In this document: positions 17,264 to 25,826 of the stretch, one piece after another
Layout of the letters: each line of letters begins with the position of its first letter
How positions within the stretch are numbered: position 1 is the stretch's first letter
Source: Croceibacterium_B sp035470785
Lineage (GTDB): Bacteria > Pseudomonadota > Alphaproteobacteria > Sphingomonadales > Sphingomonadaceae
Assembly: GCA_035470785.1 (NCBI GenBank)
Contig: DATIQN010000041.1
Coordinates: 1-41,521 of the forward strand
Direction: 5' to 3'
Length of the DNA: 41,521 bases
Translations under genes and position numbers: made by a program
Notes under the pieces: model-generated
The model's input: the letters and a program-made list of their open reading frames with translations, nothing else
Database searches by the model: none
Told to the model about the DNA's origin: nothing

Positions 17264-18289
17264 ATGCCGCCCGAAACGCTCACCATTCGCCGCCCCGACG
17301 ACTGGCACGTGCATTTGCGCGACGGCGACATGCTGCGAACGGTCGTGCCGTACACCGCGCGGCAGTTCGCCCGGGCGATCGTGATGCCCAATCTCTCGCC
17401 GCCGGTACTCGATACCGCGGCGGCCGACGCCTATCGCAAGCGCATTGTGGCGACATTGCCCGAGGGGGCCGACTTTACCCCGTTGATGACCTGCTACCTG
17501 ACCGACATCTCCGATCCGGCCGATCTCGCGCGCGGTTTCCAGGCGGGCGTCTTCATCGCGGCAAAGCTCTATCCCGCCAACGCGACGACTAACTCCGCGC
17601 ACGGCGTGACCGACGTCGCCCGCATCCGCAACGTGCTCGACAAGATGGCCGACCTCGGCATGGTCCTGTGCATTCATGGCGAGGTGACCGATCCCGAAAT
17701 CGACGTTTTCGACCGCGAGGCGGTGTTCATCGACCGGGTGCTCGCGCCGCTGATAGACGAGCTGCCCGAGCTCAAGGTGGTATTCGAGCACGTGACGACG
17801 GCCGAAGCGGTGAAATTCGTCCAGAGCGCCGGCGCCAATGTCGCCGCGACGATCACTCCGCAGCACTTGCATATCAACCGCAACGCCATGCTCGTCGGCG
17901 GCATCCGTCCGCACGCCTATTGCCTGCCGGTGGCCAAGCGCGAGAAGCACCGCCAGGCGCTGCGCAAGGCGGCGACCTCGGGTTCGGCGAAGTTCTTCCT
18001 TGGGACCGACAGCGCGCCGCATACGCGCGAGGCCAAGGAAGGCGCCTGCGGCTGCGCAGGCATCTTCAACGCCCCGTTCGCGCTCGAAAGCTATGTCACG
18101 GTGTTCGAGGCCGAAGGCGCGCTCGCCAGGTTCGAAGGGTTCACTTCGGAGTACGGGCCGCGCTTCTACGGGCTGCCGCTCAACGAAGGCACGGTGACGC
18201 TGGTGCGGGAGCCCTGCGAGGTGCCCGACGAAATCGGCGGCGTGGTGCCGTTTCATGCTGGCGAAATGCTCGACTGGAAGCTCGCCTAG
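17264..18289 (+). CDS. pyrC: Dihydroorotase (class II)
   Basis: Interconverts carbamoyl-aspartate and dihydroorotate in pyrimidine synthesis; cytosolic zinc amidohydrolase. 341 residues, the length of the E. coli-type enzyme. Metal ligands are all visible: HVH in DDWHVHLRDG near residue 15, the carboxylated Lys in FIAAKLYPANATTNS, His in LCIHGEV, His in VFEHVTT, and the catalytic Asp in FLGTDSAPH. Start ATG 17264 has an AGGGAAGG Shine-Dalgarno 5 bases upstream. The stop TAG interlocks with the stop of convergent rarD in the four bases CTAG. Confidence 0.97.
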   Translation: MPPETLTIRRPDDWHVHLRDGDMLRTVVPYTARQFARAIVMPNLSPPVLDTAAADAYRKRIVATLPEGADFTPLMTCYLTDISDPADLARGFQAGVFIAAKLYPANATTNSAHGVTDVARIRNVLDKMADLGMVLCIHGEVTDPEIDVFDREAVFIDRVLAPLIDELPELKVVFEHVTTAEAVKFVQSAGANVAATITPQHLHINRNAMLVGGIRPHAYCLPVAKREKHRQALRKAATSGSAKFFLGTDSAPHTREAKEGACGCAGIFNAPFALESYVTVFEAEGALARFEGFTSEYGPRFYGLPLNEGTVTLVREPCEVPDEIGGVVPFHAGEMLDWKLA

Positions 18290-19197
18290 GCGATTGGGTT
18301 GAGCGCCTCGCCGCGCGTGCCGCGCACGATGTCCCATACGAACAGCAGCGCCGCGCACCAGATGGCCACGAAGCACGCGAGTTGTGCCGTATTCAGTTTC
18401 TCGCCGAAGACGAACAGGCCGAGCAGGAACACGATCGTCGGCGAGGTGAACTGGAGGAAACCCATCACCGTGAACGGCAGGCGCCGTGCGGCGAAAGCGA
18501 ACATGATCAGCGGCACCGCAGTCATCGGCCCGCCGAACGCGACTCCGGCGGCGATCAGCGGCCCATGCGTCAGCGCCGAGCCGGCCGGCTGGGCCGCGAA
18601 CCAACTGACGACGGCCAGCGCGAATGGCGCGAGGATCAGCGATTCGACGGTCAGGCCGGCGAGCGAGCCCGCGTTCACGGTCTTGCGCAGCAGGCCGTAG
18701 AGCCCGAACGTCAGCGCCATCGACAGGCTGACCCACAGCGTCGTCAGCGCCCCGGTCGCAAGCACCGCAACGCCACATGCAGCGATCGTCACCGCGGCCC
18801 ACTGCAGGCGGGTCAGGGTCTCGCCGAGCACGACGAGGCCGAGAAGCATCATCAAGAGCGGCAGCACGTAATAGCCGAGGCTGGCGGCGTAGACATGGCC
18901 GGCGTTGATCGCCCAGACGTAAAGGAACCAGTTCGTTGCCACCAGCGAGGCGCTGGCGAGCAGGGTCAGCGTGGCCCGGCGGTCGCGCAGCACGGCGCTG
19001 ACCTCGTCGCCGGCTCCGCGCCAGGCGACGATCGCGCCACACAGCGGCAGCGTAAATAGGATTCGCCAGGCGACGTATTCGACGGCGGGTACAGTCTTCA
19101 CCAGCAGCAGGTAGAGCGGCATCGAGCCCCAGACCGCATGCGTGCCTAGCCCGGCGGCCAACCCGACGCGGTCGAAATGTGGCCTCGTGGCGCTCAT
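18286..19197 (-). CDS. rarD: EamA-family transporter RarD
   Basis: 303 residues with about ten hydrophobic segments in two EamA repeats. The opening fits RarD: GLAAGLGTHAVWGSMPLYLLLVK near the start, then EYVAWRILFTLPLC and NWFLYVWAINAGHVYAASLGYYVLPL, the last being characteristic of RarD within the drug/metabolite transporter superfamily. The substrate is not known (chloramphenicol sensitivity is reported for the namesake). It ends in an interlocked stop with pyrC. The 155 bases upstream are shared with the divergent glycine-zipper gene. Confidence 0.92.
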   Translation of the reverse strand: MSATRPHFDRVGLAAGLGTHAVWGSMPLYLLLVKTVPAVEYVAWRILFTLPLCGAIVAWRGAGDEVSAVLRDRRATLTLLASASLVATNWFLYVWAINAGHVYAASLGYYVLPLLMMLLGLVVLGETLTRLQWAAVTIAACGVAVLATGALTTLWVSLSMALTFGLYGLLRKTVNAGSLAGLTVESLILAPFALAVVSWFAAQPAGSALTHGPLIAAGVAFGGPMTAVPLIMFAFAARRLPFTVMGFLQFTSPTIVFLLGLFVFGEKLNTAQLACFVAIWCAALLFVWDIVRGTRGEALNPIA

Positions 19198-19304
19198 TCG
19201 CCTTGCGTTACGCGCCGGTTAGTGCTGCGGCAAGCGAGCGATTCGAAGAAAAAAGATACGCAAAAACAGATGGGTAAGAATTCTGACAACTCCGTTGAAG
19301 CCTT

Positions 19305-19332
19305 GTTCAGGGAAATGCCCCTAAACCTGAAC
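19305..19332. repeat. 7-bp inverted repeat upstream of the glycine-zipper gene
   Basis: GTTCAGG (19305-19311) and CCTGAAC (19326-19332) are perfect inverted arms around 14 bases, ending 20 bases before the ATG of the glycine-zipper gene and just before its Shine-Dalgarno (GGAG 19341-19344). It is either a 5' UTR hairpin affecting translation or an operator. Confidence 0.4.
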
Positions 19333-19352
19333 GAAACAAAGGAGTTTGAACG

Positions 19353-19763
19353 ATGAAAAGCCTTTTCCGCACCAGCGCTCTCGCTCTCGCCGCCGCCGGG
19401 ATAGCCGTTTCGGCCGTTCCCGCCGCCGCGCAGGTCTATTACGGGCATCGCAGTTCGGGCTACGAGCAGAGTTGGAACCACAATCGCGATGGCCGCGACC
19501 GCTACGGCTACGACACGCGCTATTATGGCCGCAACTACCACTCGCAGATGGCCTACCGCGGCCAGAGCTGGCGCGTCGACGACGGCCGATATTACTGCCG
19601 CAAGAAGGACGGCACGACCGGCCTGATCATCGGCGCCGCAGCCGGTGCGCTGCTCGGCCACGAAGTGGACGGCGGCTACCACCACACGCTCGGCACGGTC
19701 ATCGGGGGCGCGCTCGGTGCCTTGCTCGGCAAGAGCGTGGCGCAGAGCAACAGCTGCCGCTGA
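19353..19763 (+). CDS. Exported glycine-zipper (2TM, 17-kDa antigen-like) protein
   Basis: 136 residues. Signal peptide MKSLFRTSALALAAAGIAVSAVPAAAQ, a Tyr/Arg/Gly-rich middle (SGYEQSWNHNRDGRDRYGYD), then a glycine-zipper pair GTTGLIIGAAAGALLGHEV and GTVIGGALGALLGKSV, as in Rick_17kDa_Anti-type envelope proteins that insert in or span the outer membrane. Four bases after GGAG, the ATG sits at a normal distance. Monocistronic, with a strong terminator-like hairpin about 90 bases downstream. Precise role unknown; envelope integrity or stress is the usual suggestion. Confidence 0.88.
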   Translation: MKSLFRTSALALAAAGIAVSAVPAAAQVYYGHRSSGYEQSWNHNRDGRDRYGYDTRYYGRNYHSQMAYRGQSWRVDDGRYYCRKKDGTTGLIIGAAAGALLGHEVDGGYHHTLGTVIGGALGALLGKSVAQSNSCR

Positions 19764-19853
19764 GCCGCCTGCCACCGCTAACGGCTGCGCCTTGCCCTGT
19801 TAGGCGCGGCCGAAGCGCGGTTCTCGGGGGTCGCAATTTCGAGGACCGCGCCG

Positions 19854-19880
19854 GGGCGCCCATGCATCGCATGGGCGCCC
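19854..19880 (+). terminator. Terminator-like hairpin with 12-bp perfect stem
   Basis: Arms 19854-19865 and 19869-19880 are fully complementary around a 3-base loop, followed by TGTTCGCATTT. It lies about 90 bases after the glycine-zipper stop and 120 bases before the lipoprotein gene. The T tract is poor, as common in GC-rich genomes. Confidence 0.65.
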
Positions 19881-19999
19881 TGTTCGCATTTGGGCATGGG
19901 GCTTTCCCGAAACGGGACGCGGCGCCGGTTTAACCGCGTGCAGACGCTGTTTGGGCTATGAGTGACCGTTCAAGTGAACGCCACGAATGAGGTTGCGCC

Positions 20000-20716
20000 A
20001 TGAATCGCCGGTCCGTTTACCTGCTCGCCCCAATGCTGCTGCTCGGCGCCTGCGGCGCCAAGGAACAGCCGGCCAAGCCTTCGGCGGACGATCCGGCGAT
20101 GTCGGGCGCGCTCGGCCAGCAGGTCCTGACCGATCCCGATCTCGCGGGTGAAAACGGCGCCAATCGCGCGGCTTCGGTGCCCACCGGCGATGGCTCGGTC
20201 CCCGCCGCCGACATGTCCGCCGACGCGCTGGCCGCGGCCCGCGGCGCGGCGCTCAAGATGGTGGGCGGTCCCGGGGCGATGAAGAAGGCGCCCGATGCGC
20301 GCGAGGTCAGCGGGACGCTGCCGGCCGATTCGCAGCTCACCGCCGCGGCCCGCGCGGCGGCCGGTCCCGGCGCGAAAGGCGATTGCGTCACGAAGGTGAA
20401 ATACACCGCTGCCTGGGCGGCTAAGCTGCCGGCAACATTCCCGGTCTATCCCAAGGGCGCGGTGCAGGAAGCCGCCGGCACCGACGATGGCACGTGCGCT
20501 TTGCGGGTGGTGAACTTCATCACCCCGGCGCCGGTCGCAGAGGTGGTCGACTTCTACTTCACTCGCGCCAGCGCCGCGGGCTATGCCGCGCAACACGTGC
20601 GCGACAATGGCGAGGATAGTCTGGGCGGCACCAAGGGCGAGGCAAGCTTTATCGTCTATGCGCGCGACCTGCCGAACGGCGGCAGCAGCGTCGACCTGGT
20701 AACCCACGGCGGCTGA
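20000..20716 (+). CDS. Exported lipoprotein of unknown function
   Basis: 238 residues. MNRRSVYLLAPMLLLGACGAKEQ is a lipoprotein signal with lipobox LGAC, so the mature protein starts at a lipid-modified Cys. The region after it (about 25-120) is Ala/Pro-rich and low in complexity. The C-terminal half (GDCVTKVKYTAAWAAKLPATFPVYPKGAVQEAAG to SVDLVTHGG) looks folded, with several Cys, and contains a ParD-like pattern of no known family. GAGG at about 9 bases upstream supports the ATG. It is convergent with astD, whose stop is six bases away. Confidence 0.82.
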   Translation: MNRRSVYLLAPMLLLGACGAKEQPAKPSADDPAMSGALGQQVLTDPDLAGENGANRAASVPTGDGSVPAADMSADALAAARGAALKMVGGPGAMKKAPDAREVSGTLPADSQLTAAARAAAGPGAKGDCVTKVKYTAAWAAKLPATFPVYPKGAVQEAAGTDDGTCALRVVNFITPAPVAEVVDFYFTRASAAGYAAQHVRDNGEDSLGGTKGEASFIVYARDLPNGGSSVDLVTHGG

Positions 20717-20722
20717 GCCGCC

Positions 20723-22231
20723 TCAGCGCGGTTCGGAGCGCCGATCTTCGCGGAAGCCGACCCCGACGCTCGCACGCGGCTGTTCCATCTCGCTGCTCGC
20801 GACCGGGTAAGCACAATAGTCGGCGGCATAGAAGGCGGCCGGACGATGGTTGCCCGACAGCCCGATCCCCCCGAACGGTGCCGCCGAGCTGGCGCCATTG
20901 GTCGGCCGGTTCCAGTTGACGATGCCGGCGCGGATGTTGGCCCAGAAACGGCTGTATTCTTGCGGATTGCCGCCGATCAGCGAGGCGGAAAGGCCGAAGC
21001 GGGTGTTGTTCGCCTCGGCGATGGCCTCGTCGAAACTGTCGACCTTGATCACCTGCAGCAGCGGGCCGAACAACTCGACATCGGGCCGCTCGGCCATGTT
21101 CGTGGTGTCGATGATGCCGGGAGTGACGAATGGCAGACCATCGTGCGGACGGCGCATGTGGGTGAGCGGCTTGCCCCCGTTCGACATCAGGTAAAGGAAG
21201 CTCTCGGTCAGCTGGTCGGCCGCGGCCATGTCGATCACCGGACCCATGAAGGGCGAAGGCTCGTCGAACGGCGCGCCGATGATGATCCGGCCGGTCTGCC
21301 GCTTCACCTCGTCGACCACCTGGTCGTAGAGGCTGGCCTTGATGATCAGCCGCCGCGCGGCGGTGCAGCGCTGACCTGCGGTGGTGAACGCCGATTGCAC
21401 GATCAGCGTCGCGGCATCGGAGATCTTGGGCGTGTCCCACAGAACGATGGGATTGTTGCCGCCCATCTCGAGCGCGACGATCTTGCCCGGATTGGCGGCG
21501 AGCTTGCGGTTGATCGCGATGCCGGCCTGCGCCGAGCCGGTGAACAGCACGCCGTCGACGCCGGGATGCGCGACCAGCGCCTTGCCTTCCTCGGGCCCGC
21601 CGACCAGCATCTGGGCCAGCGCCGCGCTGATCCCCGCGCGGTTGAACAGCTTCATCAGGAACTCGCCGACCGCGGGCGTCTTCTCGCTCGGCTTGAAGAT
21701 CACCGCGTTGCCGGCGATCAGGGCCGGGACGATATGCCCGTTCGGCAAGTGCGCCGGGAAATTGTACGGCCCCAGGACCACCATCACGCCGTGCGGCTTG
21801 TGCCTCACCTCGGCGCTTCCCTGCAGCGCGCTGTCGAGCTTGCGCTGCCCGGTGCGCTCGGCATAGGCGCGGATCGAGATCTCGACCTTGGCGATCACCG
21901 CCTCGACCTCGCTGCGCGCTTCCCACATCGGCTTGCCGGTCTCGCGCGCGATCAGCTCGGCGAATTTGTCGTGCTCCTTGCGCACTTCGTTGACGAAGCG
22001 GCGGACCAGCTCGATGCGATTGGCCAGCGGCTGCGCGGCCCAGGCCGGCCACGCCCGGCGCGCGCGCTCGACGGTGGAATCGACGTCGCCGATTTTACCG
22101 CGCCAAAGCTCCGCGCCGGTGGCCGGCTCGGTGGATATGATCGTGTTTTCGTTAGAAGAACGCGGCACGGCGGTGGCAGTTGCAGGGGGCATCGTCCCTG
22201 CCAGATAGACGCCGCCGGTTAACCACGCCAC
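20723..22231 (-). CDS. astD: Succinylglutamate-semialdehyde dehydrogenase AstD
   Basis: NAD-dependent aldehyde dehydrogenase of the arginine succinyltransferase pathway, converting N-succinylglutamate semialdehyde to N-succinylglutamate. About 502 residues. The AstD-type features are HKPHGVMVVLGPYNFPAHLPNGHIVPALIAGN, the catalytic Glu in VALEMGGNNPI, and the catalytic Cys in TAGQRCTAARR. Two starts compete: GTG 22231, whose residues WLTGGVYLAG resemble the AstD N-terminus, and ATG 22192, with AGGGA too close upstream. selO ends 20 bases upstream on the same strand. No other ast gene is in the window, so the substrate assignment rests on sequence resemblance only. Confidence 0.88.
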   Translation of the reverse strand: MAWLTGGVYLAGTMPPATATAVPRSSNENTIISTEPATGAELWRGKIGDVDSTVERARRAWPAWAAQPLANRIELVRRFVNEVRKEHDKFAELIARETGKPMWEARSEVEAVIAKVEISIRAYAERTGQRKLDSALQGSAEVRHKPHGVMVVLGPYNFPAHLPNGHIVPALIAGNAVIFKPSEKTPAVGEFLMKLFNRAGISAALAQMLVGGPEEGKALVAHPGVDGVLFTGSAQAGIAINRKLAANPGKIVALEMGGNNPIVLWDTPKISDAATLIVQSAFTTAGQRCTAARRLIIKASLYDQVVDEVKRQTGRIIIGAPFDEPSPFMGPVIDMAAADQLTESFLYLMSNGGKPLTHMRRPHDGLPFVTPGIIDTTNMAERPDVELFGPLLQVIKVDSFDEAIAEANNTRFGLSASLIGGNPQEYSRFWANIRAGIVNWNRPTNGASSAAPFGGIGLSGNHRPAAFYAADYCAYPVASSEMEQPRASVGVGFREDRRSEPR

Positions 22232-22251
22232 CCCGGTAAGGGTTTATAGGG

Positions 22252-23655
22252 CTAGGTTGCCAGGCCGACCGGAGCGGGCGGCTCGCCCAGCGCCTCGCCC
22301 ATTCGGCGTACTGCGGCGATCTTGTCGTTGAGGGGTTGCCAGTCGTCGCGTTCGGCAATGGCCGACCAGATCGCCTCGACTTCGTCGATCAGCATGGCCT
22401 GGGGCGCCGGGTCGGACCAGTAGCGATGATCGTCGTCCGGAAGCGGCTGGTAACCGGTAAGCGATTCGGCCAGCCCGCCTGAGGCTCCGCGCCCGCCGCG
22501 GTAGCGGAAGAAGAACGCGTCGGGGTCGATTTGACCCTCGCGCATGGCCTTTTCGGCGGCCGCAATCAGCGCGCCGTCGGCTTCGAGCCCGCGGCTTGCA
22601 ACGCCCAGGCGCCAGCAGAACCGGCGGGTCAGCGCGCGGGCGTAGCAGTCGCCGAAGCGGTTGAATGCGGCAACGAGCGGCTCGGCTTCGCAGATAAGGC
22701 GCAGCGCGACGCCGAGCTGGCCGAGGTTCCAGCGAATCGCCTCGGGCTGGCGGCCGAAGGCGTAGAGGCCGGTCTGGTCGAAATAGGCGGCGGTGAAGCC
22801 CGGGTCCCACCGCGGCAGCCAGCGCCACGGACCGTAGTCGAAGCTCTCGCCGGTCACGTTCATGTTGTCGGAGTTGAGCACGCCATGCACGAAGCCCGCC
22901 GCCATATAGCTCGCCGCGAGGTCGGCGAGCCGCTCGGCCGCCTGGTGCATCAGGACGGCGGCCGGTTCGTCGCGTCCGGGCGCGTCCTCGGTAGGTAGCG
23001 GGCTGTGGAACTGCTTCAGGCAGTAATCGACCAGCTGGCGGATGTGATCGTCCTCCCCGTGCGCCGCGAGGCGCTGGAAGGTGCCGATGCGGATGTGCGA
23101 ATGGCTCAGGCGCACGAGCACGGCCGAGCGGGTGGGGGAGGGCTCGTCGCCGCGATGGAGGCCCTCGCCGGTCTCGATAACGGAAAAAGTCTTCGAAGTG
23201 TTGACCCCGAGCGCCTCGAGCATCTCGGTGGCGAGAATCTCCCGCACCGCGCCTTTGAGCGTCAGCCGCCCGTCGGCGGTGCGGCTATAGGGCGTGAGGC
23301 CGCTGCCCTTTGTGCCGAGGTCGAGCAAGCGGTCCCTGCCGTCGCGCAACTGCGCGAACGTGAACCCGCGGCCGTCGCCGATCTCGGGATTGTACACGCG
23401 GAACTGGTGCCCGTGATAACGCAGCGCCAGCGGCTGCGGCAGGTTGCCGGGCAGCGGCTCGAACCGGCCGAAGTGGGCGATCCACTGCTGGTCGGAAAGG
23501 TCCGCCAGCCCGACCGCCTTGTCCCACCGGCGGTTGCGGAAGCGCAGCTCGTGCATCGGAAAGCTCGCCGGCTCGACGGGGTCGGCGAGCCAGTCGGCGA
23601 GACCGAGGATTTGCGGATCGGCGCGGTAGGGGGCGGCTTGCGGTTCGGCGCGCAT
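22252..23655 (-). CDS. selO: SelO (YdiU) pseudokinase / protein AMPylator
   Basis: 467 residues, close to E. coli YdiU (478). SelO proteins bind ATP in reverse and transfer AMP to Ser/Thr/Tyr of other proteins, with a role in oxidative stress. Visible family features: RYHGHQFRVYNPEIGDGRGFTFAQL, the ATP-site Lys in DLGTKGSGLTPYSR, the LKGAVREILATEML helix, and the metal/catalytic segment GVLNSDNMNVTGESFDYGPW. A TTG at 23691 would add 12 non-conserved residues, so ATG 23655 is preferred. No Cys or Sec sits at the C-terminus (ends PPAPVGLAT), so the redox-type tail of some SelO proteins is absent. Divergent from the hydrolase at 23718. Confidence 0.94.
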   Translation of the reverse strand: MRAEPQAAPYRADPQILGLADWLADPVEPASFPMHELRFRNRRWDKAVGLADLSDQQWIAHFGRFEPLPGNLPQPLALRYHGHQFRVYNPEIGDGRGFTFAQLRDGRDRLLDLGTKGSGLTPYSRTADGRLTLKGAVREILATEMLEALGVNTSKTFSVIETGEGLHRGDEPSPTRSAVLVRLSHSHIRIGTFQRLAAHGEDDHIRQLVDYCLKQFHSPLPTEDAPGRDEPAAVLMHQAAERLADLAASYMAAGFVHGVLNSDNMNVTGESFDYGPWRWLPRWDPGFTAAYFDQTGLYAFGRQPEAIRWNLGQLGVALRLICEAEPLVAAFNRFGDCYARALTRRFCWRLGVASRGLEADGALIAAAEKAMREGQIDPDAFFFRYRGGRGASGGLAESLTGYQPLPDDDHRYWSDPAPQAMLIDEVEAIWSAIAERDDWQPLNDKIAAVRRMGEALGEPPAPVGLAT

Positions 23656-23717
23656 CTGGCCATTAGTGGGCGCGAGCCGGGCCCGACGCAAGGCGTGGGC
23701 GCAACGCGAGGGACCTC

Positions 23718-24578
23718 ATGGCCGAAACGGCCTTTTCCGAAGGCGAGTGGGAAAGCGCGGACGGGTTGACGCTCCATTACCGCGATTACGCCGGCGGAGC
23801 GGGCAAACCGCCCGTGCTGTGCCTGCACGGTCTGACCCGCAACGCGCACGACTTCGAGCCGCTGGCGGAGCGCTTCGCCGGCGCATGGCGGCTGATCGTC
23901 CCCGACATGCGCGGCCGCGGGCACAGCGAATACGCGCGCGACGCGGCGAGCTATTCGCTAGCGACTTATGTTAGCGATGTGGTTGCCCTGTTGCGGCAGC
24001 TCGATTGCGGCCCGGTCGTCGTCGTCGGCACCTCGATGGGCGGGATGATCGCGATGGCAATGGTGGAAGCGGACGCGTGGCCGATCGCCGCCGTCGTGCT
24101 CAACGATATCGGTCCCGATCTGGATCCTTCGGGTATCGCGCGCATTCGCGAATACGTCGGCCAGGGCGGCAGCTTCGAGACCTGGATGCACGCCGCGCGC
24201 CATCTGCGCGAGCAGGCCGGCGCCGCGCATCCCGATTTTACAATCAGCGACTGGCTCGCGTTCGCCAAGCGCGTGATGGTGATCGGCGGCAATGGGCGCA
24301 TCGCGTTCGACTACGATATGAAAATCGCCGAGCCGCTGCAGGCGGTCGGTGGCGGCGTGCCCGATCTATGGCCCCAGTTTCGCGCGCTCGAAGGCAGACC
24401 CGTGCTGGTGCTGCGCGGCGACCTCTCGAACTTGCTTTCGGCGGCTACAGTCACCCGGATGCAAGCCGAGTTGCCCGGCCTCAAGGCGGTCACAGTGCCG
24501 CGCGTCGGCCATCCGCCGACCCTCGCCGAGCCGGAAGCCCAGCAAGCGATCGCGGGTCTGCTGGCGGAGGTCGCGTGA
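23718..24578 (+). CDS. Alpha/beta-hydrolase
   Basis: 286 residues, cytosolic. Alpha/beta-hydrolase fold: oxyanion HGLTRNAHDF, nucleophile elbow GTSMGG (Ser), acid Asp in VLRGDLSNLLS, and catalytic His in PRVGHPPTLAEP, with PDMRGRGHSEY earlier. It resembles the epoxide hydrolase/haloperoxidase-like branch; the substrate cannot be told. The last four bases (GTGA) overlap the start of the glycosyltransferase gene, so the two are translationally coupled. Confidence 0.93.
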   Translation: MAETAFSEGEWESADGLTLHYRDYAGGAGKPPVLCLHGLTRNAHDFEPLAERFAGAWRLIVPDMRGRGHSEYARDAASYSLATYVSDVVALLRQLDCGPVVVVGTSMGGMIAMAMVEADAWPIAAVVLNDIGPDLDPSGIARIREYVGQGGSFETWMHAARHLREQAGAAHPDFTISDWLAFAKRVMVIGGNGRIAFDYDMKIAEPLQAVGGGVPDLWPQFRALEGRPVLVLRGDLSNLLSAATVTRMQAELPGLKAVTVPRVGHPPTLAEPEAQQAIAGLLAEVA

Positions 24579-25714
24579 CCGAGCCGCCGAACCGGGTGCC
24601 GCGCATCCTCCACATCCATTCCTCGTTCAATCCAGGCGGCAAAGAGCTACGCTGCGTGCGGTTGATCAACGCCTTCGGCGGCGCGGCGTTCAACGCGCTG
24701 GTCTCGGGCGAGCCCGATCAGCGCGGCGCGGCGGCGCTGATCGAGCCGATGGTCGTGTGGGCCCGTTTCCCCAGCCTCAAAGGCAAGCCCTGGCCCTGGC
24801 GGCTCAAGTCGATGGCCGCTGCGATGCAGGGCTACGACCTCGTCTGCACCTACAACTGGGGGGCCATGGACGCGGTCCTGGCATACACGCTGTTCGCGGA
24901 CGTCTACAAGCTTCCGCCGATGGTCCACCACGAGGATGGCTTCAACGAGGACGAGGCCGAAGAGCGCAAGCCGAGCCGCAACCTCTATCGGCGCTTCGCG
25001 CTCGGGCGTGTCTCGGCGCTAGTGGTGCCGTCGCATACGCTCGAGCGGATCGCGCTCGAGGAATGGGAGCAGCCGCGCACGCGCGTGCGCCGCATTCCCA
25101 ACGGGATCGCCACTCGCGCCTTTGCGCGCAAGCCCAAGGCCGACGTGCTGCCCGGCCTCGTTAAGCGCAGAGGGGAGCTGTGGGTCGGCACGCTCGCCGG
25201 GTTGCGCAAGGTCAAGAACCTCACGGCGCTGGTCCGTGCCATGACCTTCCTGCCGGACGAGTGGCAATTGGTGATCGCCGGCGAGGGGCCCGAGCGCGCA
25301 GCGATTCTCGCCGAGGCCGAGGCGGAGGGCATTGAGCACCGGGTGCATCTGCCGGGATTCGTGGCCAACCCGGCGAGCATCATCGGCCTGTTCGACGTGT
25401 TTGCGCTGTCATCGGCCAGCGAACAGTTTCCGATCTCGCTGATCGAGGCGATGGCCGCCGGTCTGCCGGTCGCCGCGCCTGCGGTGGGCGACGTCGGCGC
25501 GCTGGTTGCCGAAGAGAACCGCCCCTTCATCGTCGCATCTGGTGACGAGCGCGAATTGCGGCGCGCGCTGAGCGCGCTGGCGGATGACCCTGCGCTGCGC
25601 AAGCGGATCGGCGAGGCCAATCGCGCTCGCGCCCGCAAGGACTACGACGAAGAGGCGATGATCCAGCGCTACAAGACGCTGTACTGGGGGTTGATGAACC
25701 GCAAGTTCGCTTAA
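24575..25714 (+). CDS. GT4-family glycosyltransferase
   Basis: 379 residues starting at GTG 24575, which overlaps the hydrolase TGA. Longer in-frame starts lie inside the hydrolase gene and are non-homologous. GT-B fold: N-terminal domain VPRILHIHSSFNPGGKELRCVRLINAFGG; linker NGIATRAFARKP; C-terminal nucleotide-sugar domain GTLAGLRKVKNLTALVRAM, VIAGEGPERAAI, and the EX7E-type motif in SASEQFPISLIEAMAAGLPVAAPAVGDVGALV. Predicted retaining transferase using a nucleotide sugar, acting at the inner face of the membrane in surface-polysaccharide or glycolipid synthesis; donor and acceptor unknown. No other polysaccharide genes are adjacent. Confidence 0.92.
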   Translation: MTEPPNRVPRILHIHSSFNPGGKELRCVRLINAFGGAAFNALVSGEPDQRGAAALIEPMVVWARFPSLKGKPWPWRLKSMAAAMQGYDLVCTYNWGAMDAVLAYTLFADVYKLPPMVHHEDGFNEDEAEERKPSRNLYRRFALGRVSALVVPSHTLERIALEEWEQPRTRVRRIPNGIATRAFARKPKADVLPGLVKRRGELWVGTLAGLRKVKNLTALVRAMTFLPDEWQLVIAGEGPERAAILAEAEAEGIEHRVHLPGFVANPASIIGLFDVFALSSASEQFPISLIEAMAAGLPVAAPAVGDVGALVAEENRPFIVASGDERELRRALSALADDPALRKRIGEANRARARKDYDEEAMIQRYKTLYWGLMNRKFA

Positions 25715-25826
25715 CGAACAGTTCACCTCGCGGGGGACACATCGCCAATCGACAATTGAATTGCCGCGCCCATCGGCTAAACAGCCGCCGAAACCCGCAC
25801 CTGCAGCCTTTCCCGGAAAGACCCAC

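Noticed and set aside
17189..19042. 617-codon minus frame over pyrC
   Set aside because: It spans genes with clear catalytic motifs on other frames; its translation is Arg/His/Asp-rich noise.
20649..22222. Long frames on both strands over astD
   Set aside because: Overlap a fully matched aldehyde dehydrogenase and read as low-complexity sequence.
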